From Lachnospiraceae bacterium (GTDB lineage: Bacteria; Bacillota; Clostridia; Lachnospirales; Lachnospiraceae), in contig JAFLTE010000002.1 in NCBI GenBank assembly GCA_022510565.1, positions 247,928 through 311,927 on the forward strand: DNA of 64,000 bases, given 5' to 3'. Both the position numbers and the translations under genes were made by a program. The notes beneath the pieces were generated by a model. The model was given only the letters and a program-made list of their open reading frames with translations. It did not search any database and had not been told where the DNA came from. Shown here piece by piece: positions 50,246-60,374 of the stretch (positions are counted from its first letter, which is position 1; each line of letters begins with the position of its first letter).

Positions 50246-51628
50246 CTATCGTATTTTCGAAAGAGCCTCTTTAGACAAAATCTTCTTAATATTCAGCATA
50301 AACAGAACAGTCGCCGTGGCTGCGGAGATTGTATCAGAAATCGGCTCCGCATAGTAGACTCCCATTACACCGATAAAATGCGGCAGGATAAGCGCCAGCG
50401 GTATGAGCAGGATAATCTTACGCATCACTGCAATAAAAAGCGAAACTTTCGCCTGCCCCAATGCCAGAAACGTGGGCTGAATCCCGTTCTGCAGCCCAAA
50501 TACAAGCATACCCGCCATAAAAACAGGCATCACCTGTCCCGTCAGAATCACCAGTTCCGCCTCATTTGTAAAGAATCCCGCATAAAACCGCGGAAAAAGC
50601 ATGACTGTCGCCGTAGTTAAAAACCTGAAGCCAAAACATACACCGATCAGCCACCCATACAATCTTTTGACCCGTCCAAAATTCCCGGCCCCGTAATTGT
50701 AGCTGACAATAGGTGCCAAGCCCTGCGTAAATCCGTTGAGCGGTGCAGAGAACAACTGCATGATACTTTGCATAATCGTCAAAGAACCGACATGCATGTC
50801 ACCACCGTATACCTGCAAGCCGTGATTGAGCACAATGCTGATAAAACTCTCCGTCGCACTCATGATAAAAGGGGAGACACCGAGTGAAAACACGCTCCCC
50901 AAGATGCTAAAGTCAATTCGCATACAGTCTCTGCGAATTTTCAGGGAAGATTTCCTCCCGAAAAGAAAAGCAAGCACCCACGCGGCACTTAATCCCTGTG
51001 AGATGACCGTAGCCGCCGCCGCACCCTTAACTCCCATATGAAGTCCGAAAATAAAAACGGGGTCTAACACAATATTGGCTATCGCCCCAATCAGCACTGA
51101 AATCATAGCTGTTTTCGAGCGGCTCTGACAGATAATAAATGCATTTAAGCCCAACGCCAATTCCACAAAGAGCGTTCCGGAAAGGTAGATGGAAAGGTAG
51201 TCCGTGGCATAACCGATTGTTGCATCACTGGCACCGAACATATATAACAGCGGTCTCTGGAAGGCATAGAAAAACACCATCAATACCGCCGTGCATATCA
51301 GCAGGAAAGCAACACTGTTCCCAAGTATCTTCTCCGCATGCTCCCTGTCACCTTTACCCAGCCAGATTGCTGCCAGAGGTGCGGCTCCGTTGCTGATAAA
51401 AGCCGAAAAAGCCGAGATAAACATGGTGATACAAAATGTAACGCCCACACCGGTCAGCGCATTGGCACCCACACCTGCCATAAGTCCGATATAGATACGG
51501 TCAATCACACTGTATAGAACGTTGATAATCTGCGCGAGAATGGCAGGAACCGTCATGCTCACCATCAGCTTGCCGATGGATTCCGTCGCCATGCGTTCTT
51601 CCCGCGTCATTGTTGTTGCAGCTGCCAT
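50246..51628 (-). CDS. MATE-family efflux transporter
   Basis: IGKLMVSMTVPAILAQIINVLYSVIDRIYIGLMAGVGANALTGVG, APIVSYNYGAGNFGRVK. Confidence 0.94.
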   Translation of the reverse strand: MAAATTMTREERMATESIGKLMVSMTVPAILAQIINVLYSVIDRIYIGLMAGVGANALTGVGVTFCITMFISAFSAFISNGAAPLAAIWLGKGDREHAEKILGNSVAFLLICTAVLMVFFYAFQRPLLYMFGASDATIGYATDYLSIYLSGTLFVELALGLNAFIICQSRSKTAMISVLIGAIANIVLDPVFIFGLHMGVKGAAAATVISQGLSAAWVLAFLFGRKSSLKIRRDCMRIDFSILGSVFSLGVSPFIMSATESFISIVLNHGLQVYGGDMHVGSLTIMQSIMQLFSAPLNGFTQGLAPIVSYNYGAGNFGRVKRLYGWLIGVCFGFRFLTTATVMLFPRFYAGFFTNEAELVILTGQVMPVFMAGMLVFGLQNGIQPTFLALGQAKVSLFIAVMRKIILLIPLALILPHFIGVMGVYYAEPISDTISAATATVLFMLNIKKILSKEALSKIR

Positions 51629-51820
51629 ACTTTGAGACTAACTCCTTTAGCTGTGGTATATACATTTAGAGATATTCAAAAATTGTACCTTATTTCTTAT
51701 TAACACAAGAGCCCTTGCAATGCAATACTTAATTTGCTAACATAAAGGCCAGGCCCGGCAACTGCCTATGTATGCCACTGCGATTACAGCATTATTTTGT
51801 AATTTGGTAGGAGAACACAA

Positions 51821-53227
51821 ATGAGAATACCCAACAAGACACCACTTAAAATACTATCCGCATTGATTATACTGGCGACACTCAATATCCGCTTTGTATG
51901 TACGCATCTTTTTATACCGGGGAACATCGATACGGTATTTCCCACAGCCTGTAAGGTTATAGAGACAATCGGCTATATCCTGATTGCGTACCTCAACTTC
52001 TTTCCCACGTTTACAACGCGCAAAGTCTCAACCACAAGAAATAAAGTGTTGGAGGACGGTGCTTCTCTTTTACAGCTTTTTCTCTCAACTACAGTGATAG
52101 AGTGTGTTTTCTCCATTTCGTCTCTTATCGCGATTCTTGTTACACACATTTACGCAGACAGCAACCTCGGATCCAGCTATCCGCTGGTATGGGTACGCCA
52201 TCTGATCGTCGCTTTTGTGGTAGAGCTTGTTCTTTTCTGGAACGGCATCATACGGGTCTATTTGACTTCCGTACAGCTCGGTATGAAGTGGCGTATCATC
52301 GGCATTATCTGCGGTTGGATTCCCGTTGCCCAGATTTACGCCCTGTGCAGAATCATCCGTATCGCAGGCGATGAGGCTTTGTATGAGAATGAAAAGTATC
52401 TGCTGAACCTAATACGCGCCGAAAATCAGGAATGCCAAACGCGCTACCCGATTCTGCTTGTCCACGGTGTGTTTTTCCGTGATTTCCGCTTCTTTAATTA
52501 CTGGGGCAGAGTTCCCGCCGAACTAAAAAGAAACGGCGCGGATATCTATTACGGTAACCAGCAATCCGCCGCTTCCGTTGCACGCTGCGGTGAAGAACTG
52601 ACGGCACGTATCAGGGATGTCCTGAAAGAGACCGGATGTGACAAGGTGAATATTATCGCACATTCTAAAGGCGGATTGGACAGCCGCTATGCCATCTCCG
52701 TATGCGGTGCCGCCGACTGCGTGGCATCTCTTACTACCGTGAACACGCCACACCGCGGATGCATTTTTGCAGATTATCTGCTTAATAAAATCCCCGACAA
52801 GGTATGTCACAGCGTATCCTCTAAGTATAACGCGACGTTGAAACGCTTCGGCGACCACGACCCTGATTTTCTGGAAGCTGTACAGGATTTGACGGCATCT
52901 GCCTGCGAGGGCATGAATGACAAGATGCCCGACTGCCCCGGAGTGTACTACCAAAGCGTGGGAACGAAGATGAATCGCGCCTCCAGCGGAAGATTTCCTC
53001 TGAATATGGTCTATCCTATGGTGAAGCACTTTGACGGTGACAATGACGGACTCGTATCTGTGGAGAGCATGAAATGGGGAAGCCGTTTTACATATCTGAC
53101 CGTTCCGAAAGGCAGAGGCATCTCCCACGGCGATATGATTGATTTGAACCGGGAGAACATCCCCGGCTTTGACGTGAGGGAATTCTATGTAGGTCTGGTA
53201 CATAACTTGAAAGAGATGGGTTATTAG
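51821..53227 (+). CDS. Membrane-anchored triacylglycerol-lipase-like alpha/beta hydrolase
   Basis: Several N-terminal TM segments, then YPILLVHGVFFRDFRFFNYWGRVPAELKRNGADIYYGNQQSAASV and IAHSKGGLDSRYAI nucleophile motif. Confidence 0.85.
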   Translation: MRIPNKTPLKILSALIILATLNIRFVCTHLFIPGNIDTVFPTACKVIETIGYILIAYLNFFPTFTTRKVSTTRNKVLEDGASLLQLFLSTTVIECVFSISSLIAILVTHIYADSNLGSSYPLVWVRHLIVAFVVELVLFWNGIIRVYLTSVQLGMKWRIIGIICGWIPVAQIYALCRIIRIAGDEALYENEKYLLNLIRAENQECQTRYPILLVHGVFFRDFRFFNYWGRVPAELKRNGADIYYGNQQSAASVARCGEELTARIRDVLKETGCDKVNIIAHSKGGLDSRYAISVCGAADCVASLTTVNTPHRGCIFADYLLNKIPDKVCHSVSSKYNATLKRFGDHDPDFLEAVQDLTASACEGMNDKMPDCPGVYYQSVGTKMNRASSGRFPLNMVYPMVKHFDGDNDGLVSVESMKWGSRFTYLTVPKGRGISHGDMIDLNRENIPGFDVREFYVGLVHNLKEMGY

Positions 53228-53243
53228 TCCATCTCTTTCTTTT
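53209..53243 (+). terminator. Terminator overlapping the lipase 3' end
   Basis: GAAAGAGATGGgttattagtCCATCTCTTTC + TTTTC; stop codon in loop. Confidence 0.75.
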
Positions 53244-53252
53244 CTCATGTAT

Positions 53253-54185
53253 TCATACATCATTGACCTTTCGTTCAAACTCTTCCCGCGTCATGTTGGC
53301 TCGTTTGGCACCTTCCGACAAATCCAGAAGTCCATCGCGTACTAATGAAATCATGCTGTTGATAATACCTTCTGTCCTGCCCTCTGCCTTGCCGATATCA
53401 ATCCCACGATTTAAAATCTTATCCGCTTCCAGTTCCAGTATTTCTCCTCCCATGATATCTTCAACTCCTTTCTTCACGTTTGACCATTTGGACGCAAGAC
53501 TATCCGCTACTTTTACTGTCATATCACGGATCATCTGTCTCTCGTATTCGGTCAGTCTTTCCTCTGTCACTTTCTGCTGTAATGCCTTCGCAAATCTCTT
53601 ATAGACTTGCAATAAATCTTCCATCCTCTCAGGACTGTCATTTATCTTTTCCAATTCTTTCTCATACGCGAAGATATGAAACGGAATCAGAAAATACAGT
53701 TCCTTCTTAAGAATCTCATCTGACGTATACTCCGGCACTTTTAAAATCGGTATCTCATAGGAGATACAACCGTTCGGCACTTTATATGTCACACGCATTG
53801 TGCGTGGGGTATCTGCCGGACACCGCAGATACAGGAGCGCGGAATAGGGAAAAGTAAAAGTCGTCTCATCCTCTTCCGTCTGCGCATTTTCCGCTGCGAT
53901 CTGGGCATCATACTCAAATATCCGTACAGTTATGGTGCCGTCCGTGCTGCTCTGGCACTCCGCATGATAACGCTTATCCCGTATGCCGATATGGGAATCC
54001 GTGATGCGCTTCTTCTGGTGTCGGTTCCCGACAAAGAACTCGTTATGGAACACATTCACTTTCTCCCGCAATCCGTACTCCTCATAAAAAACCTCATTGA
54101 TAAGCGGGATCACAAGCATCGGACATTTGACCAGAAGCGTACGGAACGCATCGTCATAGGGCGTATTTACATTTTCTTTCGTCAA
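53253..54185 (-). CDS. Rpn-family / PD-(D/E)XK nuclease-transposase-like protein (copy 3)
   Basis: PYDDAFRTLLVKCPMLVIPLINEVF, ITDSHIGIRDKRYHAECQSSTDGTITVRIFEYDAQIA; IGKAEGRTEG tail. Confidence 0.82.
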   Translation of the reverse strand: MTKENVNTPYDDAFRTLLVKCPMLVIPLINEVFYEEYGLREKVNVFHNEFFVGNRHQKKRITDSHIGIRDKRYHAECQSSTDGTITVRIFEYDAQIAAENAQTEEDETTFTFPYSALLYLRCPADTPRTMRVTYKVPNGCISYEIPILKVPEYTSDEILKKELYFLIPFHIFAYEKELEKINDSPERMEDLLQVYKRFAKALQQKVTEERLTEYERQMIRDMTVKVADSLASKWSNVKKGVEDIMGGEILELEADKILNRGIDIGKAEGRTEGIINSMISLVRDGLLDLSEGAKRANMTREEFERKVNDV

Positions 54186-54546
54186 TTACTGTTTTCTCCT
54201 TTCTCCGTTGAATAGCTGCAACTCAAAATGATTACAGATTTTAATTCTGTTATAGAGAAAAGAGTCGTTTCTTTAGACTTTATTATACGAAATAACAACT
54301 TATTATGCAAGTCATAAAATAGTCTTTACCTATACACTCTATGGGTGTACAAATGTGCTTTATCCAACGAAGTTTCTTGTCTCTGTAACTTGTTTTTACC
54401 AGAATCTCTACCGGGAATCTGACAGAACTTGTCATGAATGTGCTTTCCGCACATGATGAAATATATCTGATAGTCTGTATCGTATCAGACGAAATTTAGA
54501 TTGTCAAGGGTATTTTCGCTTTTGGAAAAGAATCAACATTACATAT

Positions 54547-54568
54547 GTGGCGGGAACACACCCGCCAC
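54547..54568. terminator. Hairpin downstream of the GH2 gene
   Basis: GTGGCGGGaacacaCCCGCCAC. Confidence 0.5.
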
Positions 54569-54579
54569 AGTTTTCTACC

Positions 54580-57500
54580 TCAATATACACTGTCCAGCCA
54601 CTGTGATTCTAACTCCTGCCGTGGCTTGAAATCTTCCGATTCTGCATAGGTAAGCAGACTGTTGTAAAGCCAGTTGACCTCCGGGCTGTCTGTGTCCGAC
54701 AGATTCGACTGGCAGACAAGAAGGCTGCCTTCACCGACCTTCGCCTCATAGACCAGTCCCAGCTTATGGTTTCTTCCGAAATTATCTATCATCCAAATAA
54801 GCGGCTCCACCGGCTGTCCATCCAGAATCGCAATCCTTGTATCTGTCACAATCCGCCACCACTGAGGCGTAGTACATCCATCCGTCGGAAACCGTGTAAA
54901 CATCGGATGATTCTTGTCCATACATAAGCCCATGGTACCTACCGGAAGCGGTCTGCCCATGCTCTCGGAGATGGATGCAAACATCGGATAGCACCAGAAA
55001 TCCGTACAATATGTGCCCTCGATTGACATTTCCTCTCTGATACTGTTGCCAAAATAAAGTACTTTTTTACCCACACGCAGGGCATCAAGCATCTGTGCTT
55101 TGTCGGATGTAACCAGAACATTTGATGTGCCGGGCGATTTTATCTTAGATACCGCAGGGTATACGTAGATGTCGTAGTGATTTGACAGGCCCCTTTCCGG
55201 CACGCCGTTACTGCCACCACAAGCGGTATCTTCTCCACACTCTGTCACCCTGACCGTCACCCGATATTTCTTCGGCTCGGCGCAGTCGGGCAGCGTGAGA
55301 CTGCCGCGCCCGCAGCTTTTTAGGCGGGTCAGTTCCATAGTGCTGTTGTGCACCGCTTGAGCATATACCTTGCCGACTTTTCCTCTCATCGACTTACTGT
55401 CACTGTCTGCGCATGACCCATGCCGAGGGCTGTCCGAAAGTTCCTCCCCACAACACTCCGCCAGCTCCACGGTAATCTCCACAGGCGTCTCCTCATCCGG
55501 CCGCATATCACACAGCAGGATTTCATAAGCCAACTGCTCGCCTGCCTGATACACATAGGTGGGGAATGACAGCATGATAACTCTGTCATTGCAGAACTGC
55601 CTCCACTCTTCTGCGCTCACCAGCCCCTTATTTTCCATAAAAGCATTCAGGATACCCACAAGTGCTGTACCCTGCCCCGTAAAATCCTGCAAGTCCAATA
55701 GCTGAAAACCCGAAAGCTCCCGACTCCGAAATGCAGTCTCAAGCTCTCTCTTATAACACTCCACCGCCAGATGCCCCGACGCCCTGAAGAAACGCTCCGC
55801 CATGTGAAGCATTCCTTTATCCTCCAAACGTTTTCTGAAAATACGAAGATTCTCCGGTTGCAGTACACCTGTATACTTCTCAATCTCGGTGTAATCGGGA
55901 TAAACCTCATACTGTCCAATCTCGTGAGATACCACCGGCACATGGGGAATCAGTTCATCACCCGCCTGCGCCCGAACCTTCTTCGTTCCGGTTCCGTACT
56001 GAATCTCAATCTCACCCTCGGTCTGCGCAGCTCCTGCTTCCTTCGCTCCCGTTATCTTCTCCGTTTCGCCTTCGTTTAACGATTCCGTCGCAATCCTTTG
56101 TCCGGCTTCCGACATTGGGCAGATAAACTCATCATAGCTGTGGCAGTTATCCGGTATATTCACTTGAATATGCCCCTGCGGTGCGTCGCACATGGCATAG
56201 GAGCCGCGAAACAGCCTCTCTTTGGCAAACCGCACACCGCTGAAAAAGTCGTCATTTTCCAATATGGCAGGACAGAACTGAAAGTTGTTGGAGCCCTGCA
56301 CATACCAGTGCCGACTGTCCGCAGCCTTATACTGTCCTAAAATATCATTAAGTACTTCCTGATTTCCCCACAACTCATTCCCGAGAGAAAAGATCACGAA
56401 TGACGGATGATTGCCGAAGGCCTGCAATATACGGAAGCCCTCCTGCAAAAGCCACTCTCTGGCTGCCCGCTCGCTGTCGCTCTCCTGCTCACCCGCCACG
56501 GTTCCCCAAAAAGGAAGTTCCGGTGCCAAATAGATTCCCATCTCATCCGCTGCCGAGAAAGCCGCCTCCGGCGGACAGCAAGTGTGAAACCGATAATGAT
56601 TGATTCCGTACTCTTTCGCTATGCCGAACAGCTTTTTCCATGAATCTTTATCCATGGGTGCATACCCAGTCAACGGGAAAATCATGCCGTCATGTTTTCC
56701 CCGCAGCATGACAGGCAGGTCATTTAGATAAAATGTCCTTTCTTGCGTATGTAAATCCCGAAAACCGATTATTTCTGACGCTTCTGTCACAATCTGTTGA
56801 CCGCCTCGATAAACACTCACCGTCACCTCATAGAGATTGGGTGTATATTCATTCCACAGGGCAATTTCCTTTTCTGCGGGTATGTCAATGCGCAGAGTGT
56901 GCTCTGTGATTCCGCTCTGTAAGGGCAGCTCTAACTCTATAGCAGTCTCTGCAAGAGTTTCTCTACACTCCACAGGACAACACACAATATGCGCCCGTAC
57001 CGTCTTTGCATCCTGTTTTTCCGCATTTTTTCGCTCTTCTACAGGAAAATCATCCCCTGCATAAAAGCTGTTTCCTTCCATAAATGCGGAAGAAAACTCC
57101 GTGTGAAAGCGCACTTCCAGATTCCTGCTCTCTGCACGGGCTGTAACACACAGGTTTTCCACCCGCACCACAGGCTCCAGTTCAAGCGCAATCCGCCCCA
57201 ACATACCGTTCCAATTGGTCTGGGTATCGGGGGAGGTCATATGTCCTCCGGAAGTTTTGTAATCCACGTTACTGACCATTACAGTCAATCTATGTGACGC
57301 TCTTGTCAGATACTTGGTCAAATCGTATTTATGGGCCACAGCAAAGCTATCCTGTGTTCCCACAAAGCGGTCGTCCAACCAAACATAGGAGATCCGCGTC
57401 CGCTCGATTACAAGCTGCGCCAAATCTCCTACATGTTCCTCGGGAATCTCCAGCATACGGGAATACCATGCATAGCCTTCAAAATGATAGGTTTCCGTCA

Positions 57501-57666
57501 GGTATCCCGTCTCCTTCGCGTCCCCGCGTATTCCTTTCTTCGCCTCGGCGGTGGTGGTGGGCAGCATGATTGTATCGTCAAGCGTACGCCCGTAATATTT
57601 GTTCTCAATCCCCACCTTATCCGCATCCAGACAAAACTCCCATTCTCCGCGTAAGTCTATCGTCAT
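54580..57666 (-). CDS. Glycoside hydrolase family 2 (beta-galactosidase/glucuronidase-like)
   Basis: DLRGEWEFCLDADKVG, GKHDGMIFPLTGYAPMDKDSWKKLFGIAKEYGINHYRFHTCCPPEAAFSAADEMGIYLAPELPFWG, FVIFSLGNELWG. Confidence 0.88.
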   Translation of the reverse strand: MTIDLRGEWEFCLDADKVGIENKYYGRTLDDTIMLPTTTAEAKKGIRGDAKETGYLTETYHFEGYAWYSRMLEIPEEHVGDLAQLVIERTRISYVWLDDRFVGTQDSFAVAHKYDLTKYLTRASHRLTVMVSNVDYKTSGGHMTSPDTQTNWNGMLGRIALELEPVVRVENLCVTARAESRNLEVRFHTEFSSAFMEGNSFYAGDDFPVEERKNAEKQDAKTVRAHIVCCPVECRETLAETAIELELPLQSGITEHTLRIDIPAEKEIALWNEYTPNLYEVTVSVYRGGQQIVTEASEIIGFRDLHTQERTFYLNDLPVMLRGKHDGMIFPLTGYAPMDKDSWKKLFGIAKEYGINHYRFHTCCPPEAAFSAADEMGIYLAPELPFWGTVAGEQESDSERAAREWLLQEGFRILQAFGNHPSFVIFSLGNELWGNQEVLNDILGQYKAADSRHWYVQGSNNFQFCPAILENDDFFSGVRFAKERLFRGSYAMCDAPQGHIQVNIPDNCHSYDEFICPMSEAGQRIATESLNEGETEKITGAKEAGAAQTEGEIEIQYGTGTKKVRAQAGDELIPHVPVVSHEIGQYEVYPDYTEIEKYTGVLQPENLRIFRKRLEDKGMLHMAERFFRASGHLAVECYKRELETAFRSRELSGFQLLDLQDFTGQGTALVGILNAFMENKGLVSAEEWRQFCNDRVIMLSFPTYVYQAGEQLAYEILLCDMRPDEETPVEITVELAECCGEELSDSPRHGSCADSDSKSMRGKVGKVYAQAVHNSTMELTRLKSCGRGSLTLPDCAEPKKYRVTVRVTECGEDTACGGSNGVPERGLSNHYDIYVYPAVSKIKSPGTSNVLVTSDKAQMLDALRVGKKVLYFGNSIREEMSIEGTYCTDFWCYPMFASISESMGRPLPVGTMGLCMDKNHPMFTRFPTDGCTTPQWWRIVTDTRIAILDGQPVEPLIWMIDNFGRNHKLGLVYEAKVGEGSLLVCQSNLSDTDSPEVNWLYNSLLTYAESEDFKPRQELESQWLDSVY

Positions 57667-57754
57667 AAAATCTGTCCTCTTCTCGACTGTCATGCATATC
57701 CGGTCAGTTTTTCTTATCTATGACGATATTATACTCAATGTGTTTATAGAAAAC

Positions 57755-57796
57755 AAGCTACGCAATCATCAACATCGGTTGATAATTGTGCAGCTT
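57755..57796 (-). terminator. Long hairpin terminator after the propeller-SBP gene
   Basis: 19-bp stem AAGCTGCACAATTATCAAC/GTTGATGATTGCGTAGCTT (two G-U, one mismatch) on the minus-strand RNA, then GTTTTCT. Confidence 0.65.
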
Positions 57797-57817
57797 GTAT
57801 TCATAGCACATGATTCC

Positions 57818-60178
57818 TTACTCCGCCATATAAATCGCTACCGTTCTCTCAATCGAGCTCAGCGCATCCTCCAGCGTCCTTCCCCCTCTTATATATTCAA
57901 CTCCGCTGTCAAATACCGCCTTTTCCAGCACGCTGTCCGGAATATACGCCGTATCCGCCGAAGCGAGTTGTGACTTAAATGCCGCAATCTGCTCATCTGC
58001 AGGCCAGTAAACTGAGAAAGATACCATATTCCCCTCCGAATCGGTAGTCGCCCAGGATGTATACTCACCGTTTTCTTGCAATATATCTTTATTCGGCGTA
58101 AACTGTATATCAAACGCCTCCTGATTGAGCGGGAATCCCTCATAGGAACTCTGCACATCTGCGGATAAGAATACGTCCATAAATTCTTTCGCCGCATCGA
58201 TATGCCCTGAGGCAGCATTGATGCCAAGCATCGTTCCCGGCATAAATACATTACTGCATTGTCCCTCCATAGGCAGAACCTTCGTATCTTCAAACTCTTT
58301 AACCTTATCTAAAGACATCACCTGTTGGTAATCATAACCTGCTTCCACCCAGCCGGACAGCAGATACTGCTCATCGCAGATATAATTAAGAATATCCAGA
58401 TATATTCTCCAATTCACCATATATTCGTCAATACCATAGAAAGAAGCCATCCTCGCGCTGCGCCCCGTGTAGTTTTGAGCGGTATCCGCGTCTAATCCAT
58501 CCATCTGTGCATCATAGATACGTTTGCATTGTTCCAGATACTCTCCGATGCTCTCTATATTCAATGTTCCGTCTGCTGTAATCCACTTCGGAGCACTGGT
58601 CGGTGCAAACCGTTTCATCATGTCGCCGGGACTGCATATGCCGATAATATTTTCTCCAGGATGCTCCCTACGCATTTTCTCCACAGCTTCCCCTATATCT
58701 GATAGGTCTTTCACACTATCTATATATTCTCCCTTGGCCGCTATCATCGAAACTTCTATAATCGCAGGCGCCATATACGCCTTGCCGTCGATTTTCATGG
58801 CTTCTATTATATTATCAAAAAGTGGTTCGTTCGCACTGTACTGTGACAGATAATCGGTCATATCCAATAACAGTCCCTTATCCGCATAGGAGCTTATCGG
58901 CAAGTCGTCCAGCACAATCAAATCAGGCCCTGTTCCCGCCATAATCTCCGTGTTCAGTTTCTTCACGGCATCTTCCCTCGTCACTGCATCTCCATTGCTC
59001 ATGCCAATCTGATAGGAGACAAAGGTGTCCGGATTCTGTGTCTGATAGAGCGAAATCGCCTGTCTGATGTTATTATCCTCTCTCAGGCTGTATATTGTAA
59101 TCATATTTTCCGGCACGGAAGGCACGTTGGGGTCGTAAGTAAACCGCAGCAGCTTACTGCCGGGGCAAAGTACCAGAAATACGTTGTCTTCCGGCTGTAT
59201 CATAGAAATAATGCTATAGTTTGGATTGCTCAAAAGGGACAGATTACCGTCCACAAGCTGCTCCACCATATTTCCCCCGATTGCGTGGCGATGGATTCCT
59301 TTCGAACCCACTATATAAACCGTATCATCATCGCCGGGCATCAACTGCATAGTGCCATAGTCCGAACCGTTATAATCACGGCTGCTATAATTGTCCTCCG
59401 TAAACTCTTTGAGTACATTGTCCTCCACATAGTCCCCCGCATCCAAGTCATAGATGACAGGTCTCTCAAAGGCATCCCAACCACTGTCTATAAACATCAG
59501 ATTCCCTTTGACCCAAATCCAGGAAGCGTACTCAGGTGTCAAAACTTTCTCGCTGCTGCCGTCCCTATGTAGCTCATAGATGCTCTCCACAGTCTTTGCA
59601 AAAATACGTCCTTCATCGCTTACAATAACCTGTGTAACATACATATCTTCCTCAGTCAGAGCGATTTCTGCAGGCACCTGAGTCCCGTCCGGCAGAATCA
59701 GCTTTACCGTAGGATTATAATCATTGTCATCCGGTGTTGAATCATAGACAACTATCGCCGTCCCGTCCGGCGCCATCGTCATCTCACCAATATAGTTTTT
59801 CTCATTCTTCATGGAAGTAAACCAATCCGGCGTCTCTGCATCCCAAGTAATCCCTTTATCCTTAGATACCAGCAGTCCCGTATTATTGTCCAAAATCACA
59901 ATACTGCCGTCCTCCCGCATACCCATGAAGCGGGGCCACGACAACTGTTCCGACAGGTCAAACTCCTCTTCCACATAGCGTCCCATAGCCGTCTGCCCGC
60001 CCGCATCCGCGGCATCTCCGGTCTGACCACTGTTCTGCTGCGCACTGTTGCCCGCATTTCCCGCATCCGCACCGGTCACTTCCGATGCATCGCCGTCTCC
60101 TCCGCAGCCAGTCAATGTAAATATCATGGTTGCTGCAAGAAGGAGGCATAATATCTTCTTTTTTCCTTTATTCAACAT
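57818..60178 (-). CDS. Lipoprotein: propeller-like/BNR-repeat N-terminal region fused to family-1 extracellular solute-binding domain
   Basis: Lipobox FTLTGCGG; VSKDKGITWDAETPDW (Asp-box-like) and repeated beta-strand units; then MITIYSLREDNNIRQAISLYQTQNPDTFVSYQI...TGPDLIVLDDLPISSYADKGLLLDMTDYL. Confidence 0.8.
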   Translation of the reverse strand: MLNKGKKKILCLLLAATMIFTLTGCGGDGDASEVTGADAGNAGNSAQQNSGQTGDAADAGGQTAMGRYVEEEFDLSEQLSWPRFMGMREDGSIVILDNNTGLLVSKDKGITWDAETPDWFTSMKNEKNYIGEMTMAPDGTAIVVYDSTPDDNDYNPTVKLILPDGTQVPAEIALTEEDMYVTQVIVSDEGRIFAKTVESIYELHRDGSSEKVLTPEYASWIWVKGNLMFIDSGWDAFERPVIYDLDAGDYVEDNVLKEFTEDNYSSRDYNGSDYGTMQLMPGDDDTVYIVGSKGIHRHAIGGNMVEQLVDGNLSLLSNPNYSIISMIQPEDNVFLVLCPGSKLLRFTYDPNVPSVPENMITIYSLREDNNIRQAISLYQTQNPDTFVSYQIGMSNGDAVTREDAVKKLNTEIMAGTGPDLIVLDDLPISSYADKGLLLDMTDYLSQYSANEPLFDNIIEAMKIDGKAYMAPAIIEVSMIAAKGEYIDSVKDLSDIGEAVEKMRREHPGENIIGICSPGDMMKRFAPTSAPKWITADGTLNIESIGEYLEQCKRIYDAQMDGLDADTAQNYTGRSARMASFYGIDEYMVNWRIYLDILNYICDEQYLLSGWVEAGYDYQQVMSLDKVKEFEDTKVLPMEGQCSNVFMPGTMLGINAASGHIDAAKEFMDVFLSADVQSSYEGFPLNQEAFDIQFTPNKDILQENGEYTSWATTDSEGNMVSFSVYWPADEQIAAFKSQLASADTAYIPDSVLEKAVFDSGVEYIRGGRTLEDALSSIERTVAIYMAE

Positions 60179-60240
60179 ACTGTCTTCCTCTCCTATACTA
60201 ATGATGTTGCAGACAGCATACCAAAAAAATCTCTAATATT

Positions 60241-60287
60241 TCTCTAAGATATATTAAGAAATTCTTAGAGATTCTTTAAAGATTCAT
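60241..60287. promoter_or_regulatory. Candidate response-regulator binding region in the divergent intergenic region
   Basis: ATTC(T/A)T repeats starting at 60261, 60271 and 60282; overlapping dyad TCTCTAAG-N15-CTTAGAGA at 60241-60271. Confidence 0.5.
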
Positions 60288-60374
60288 ATGTTAAGATTGT
60301 ATCATTCCCAATCAGACAACGTTCGGGTATGAACAAAATAAGGGTCTGATTTCACCGAAAGGATTTGATACACC

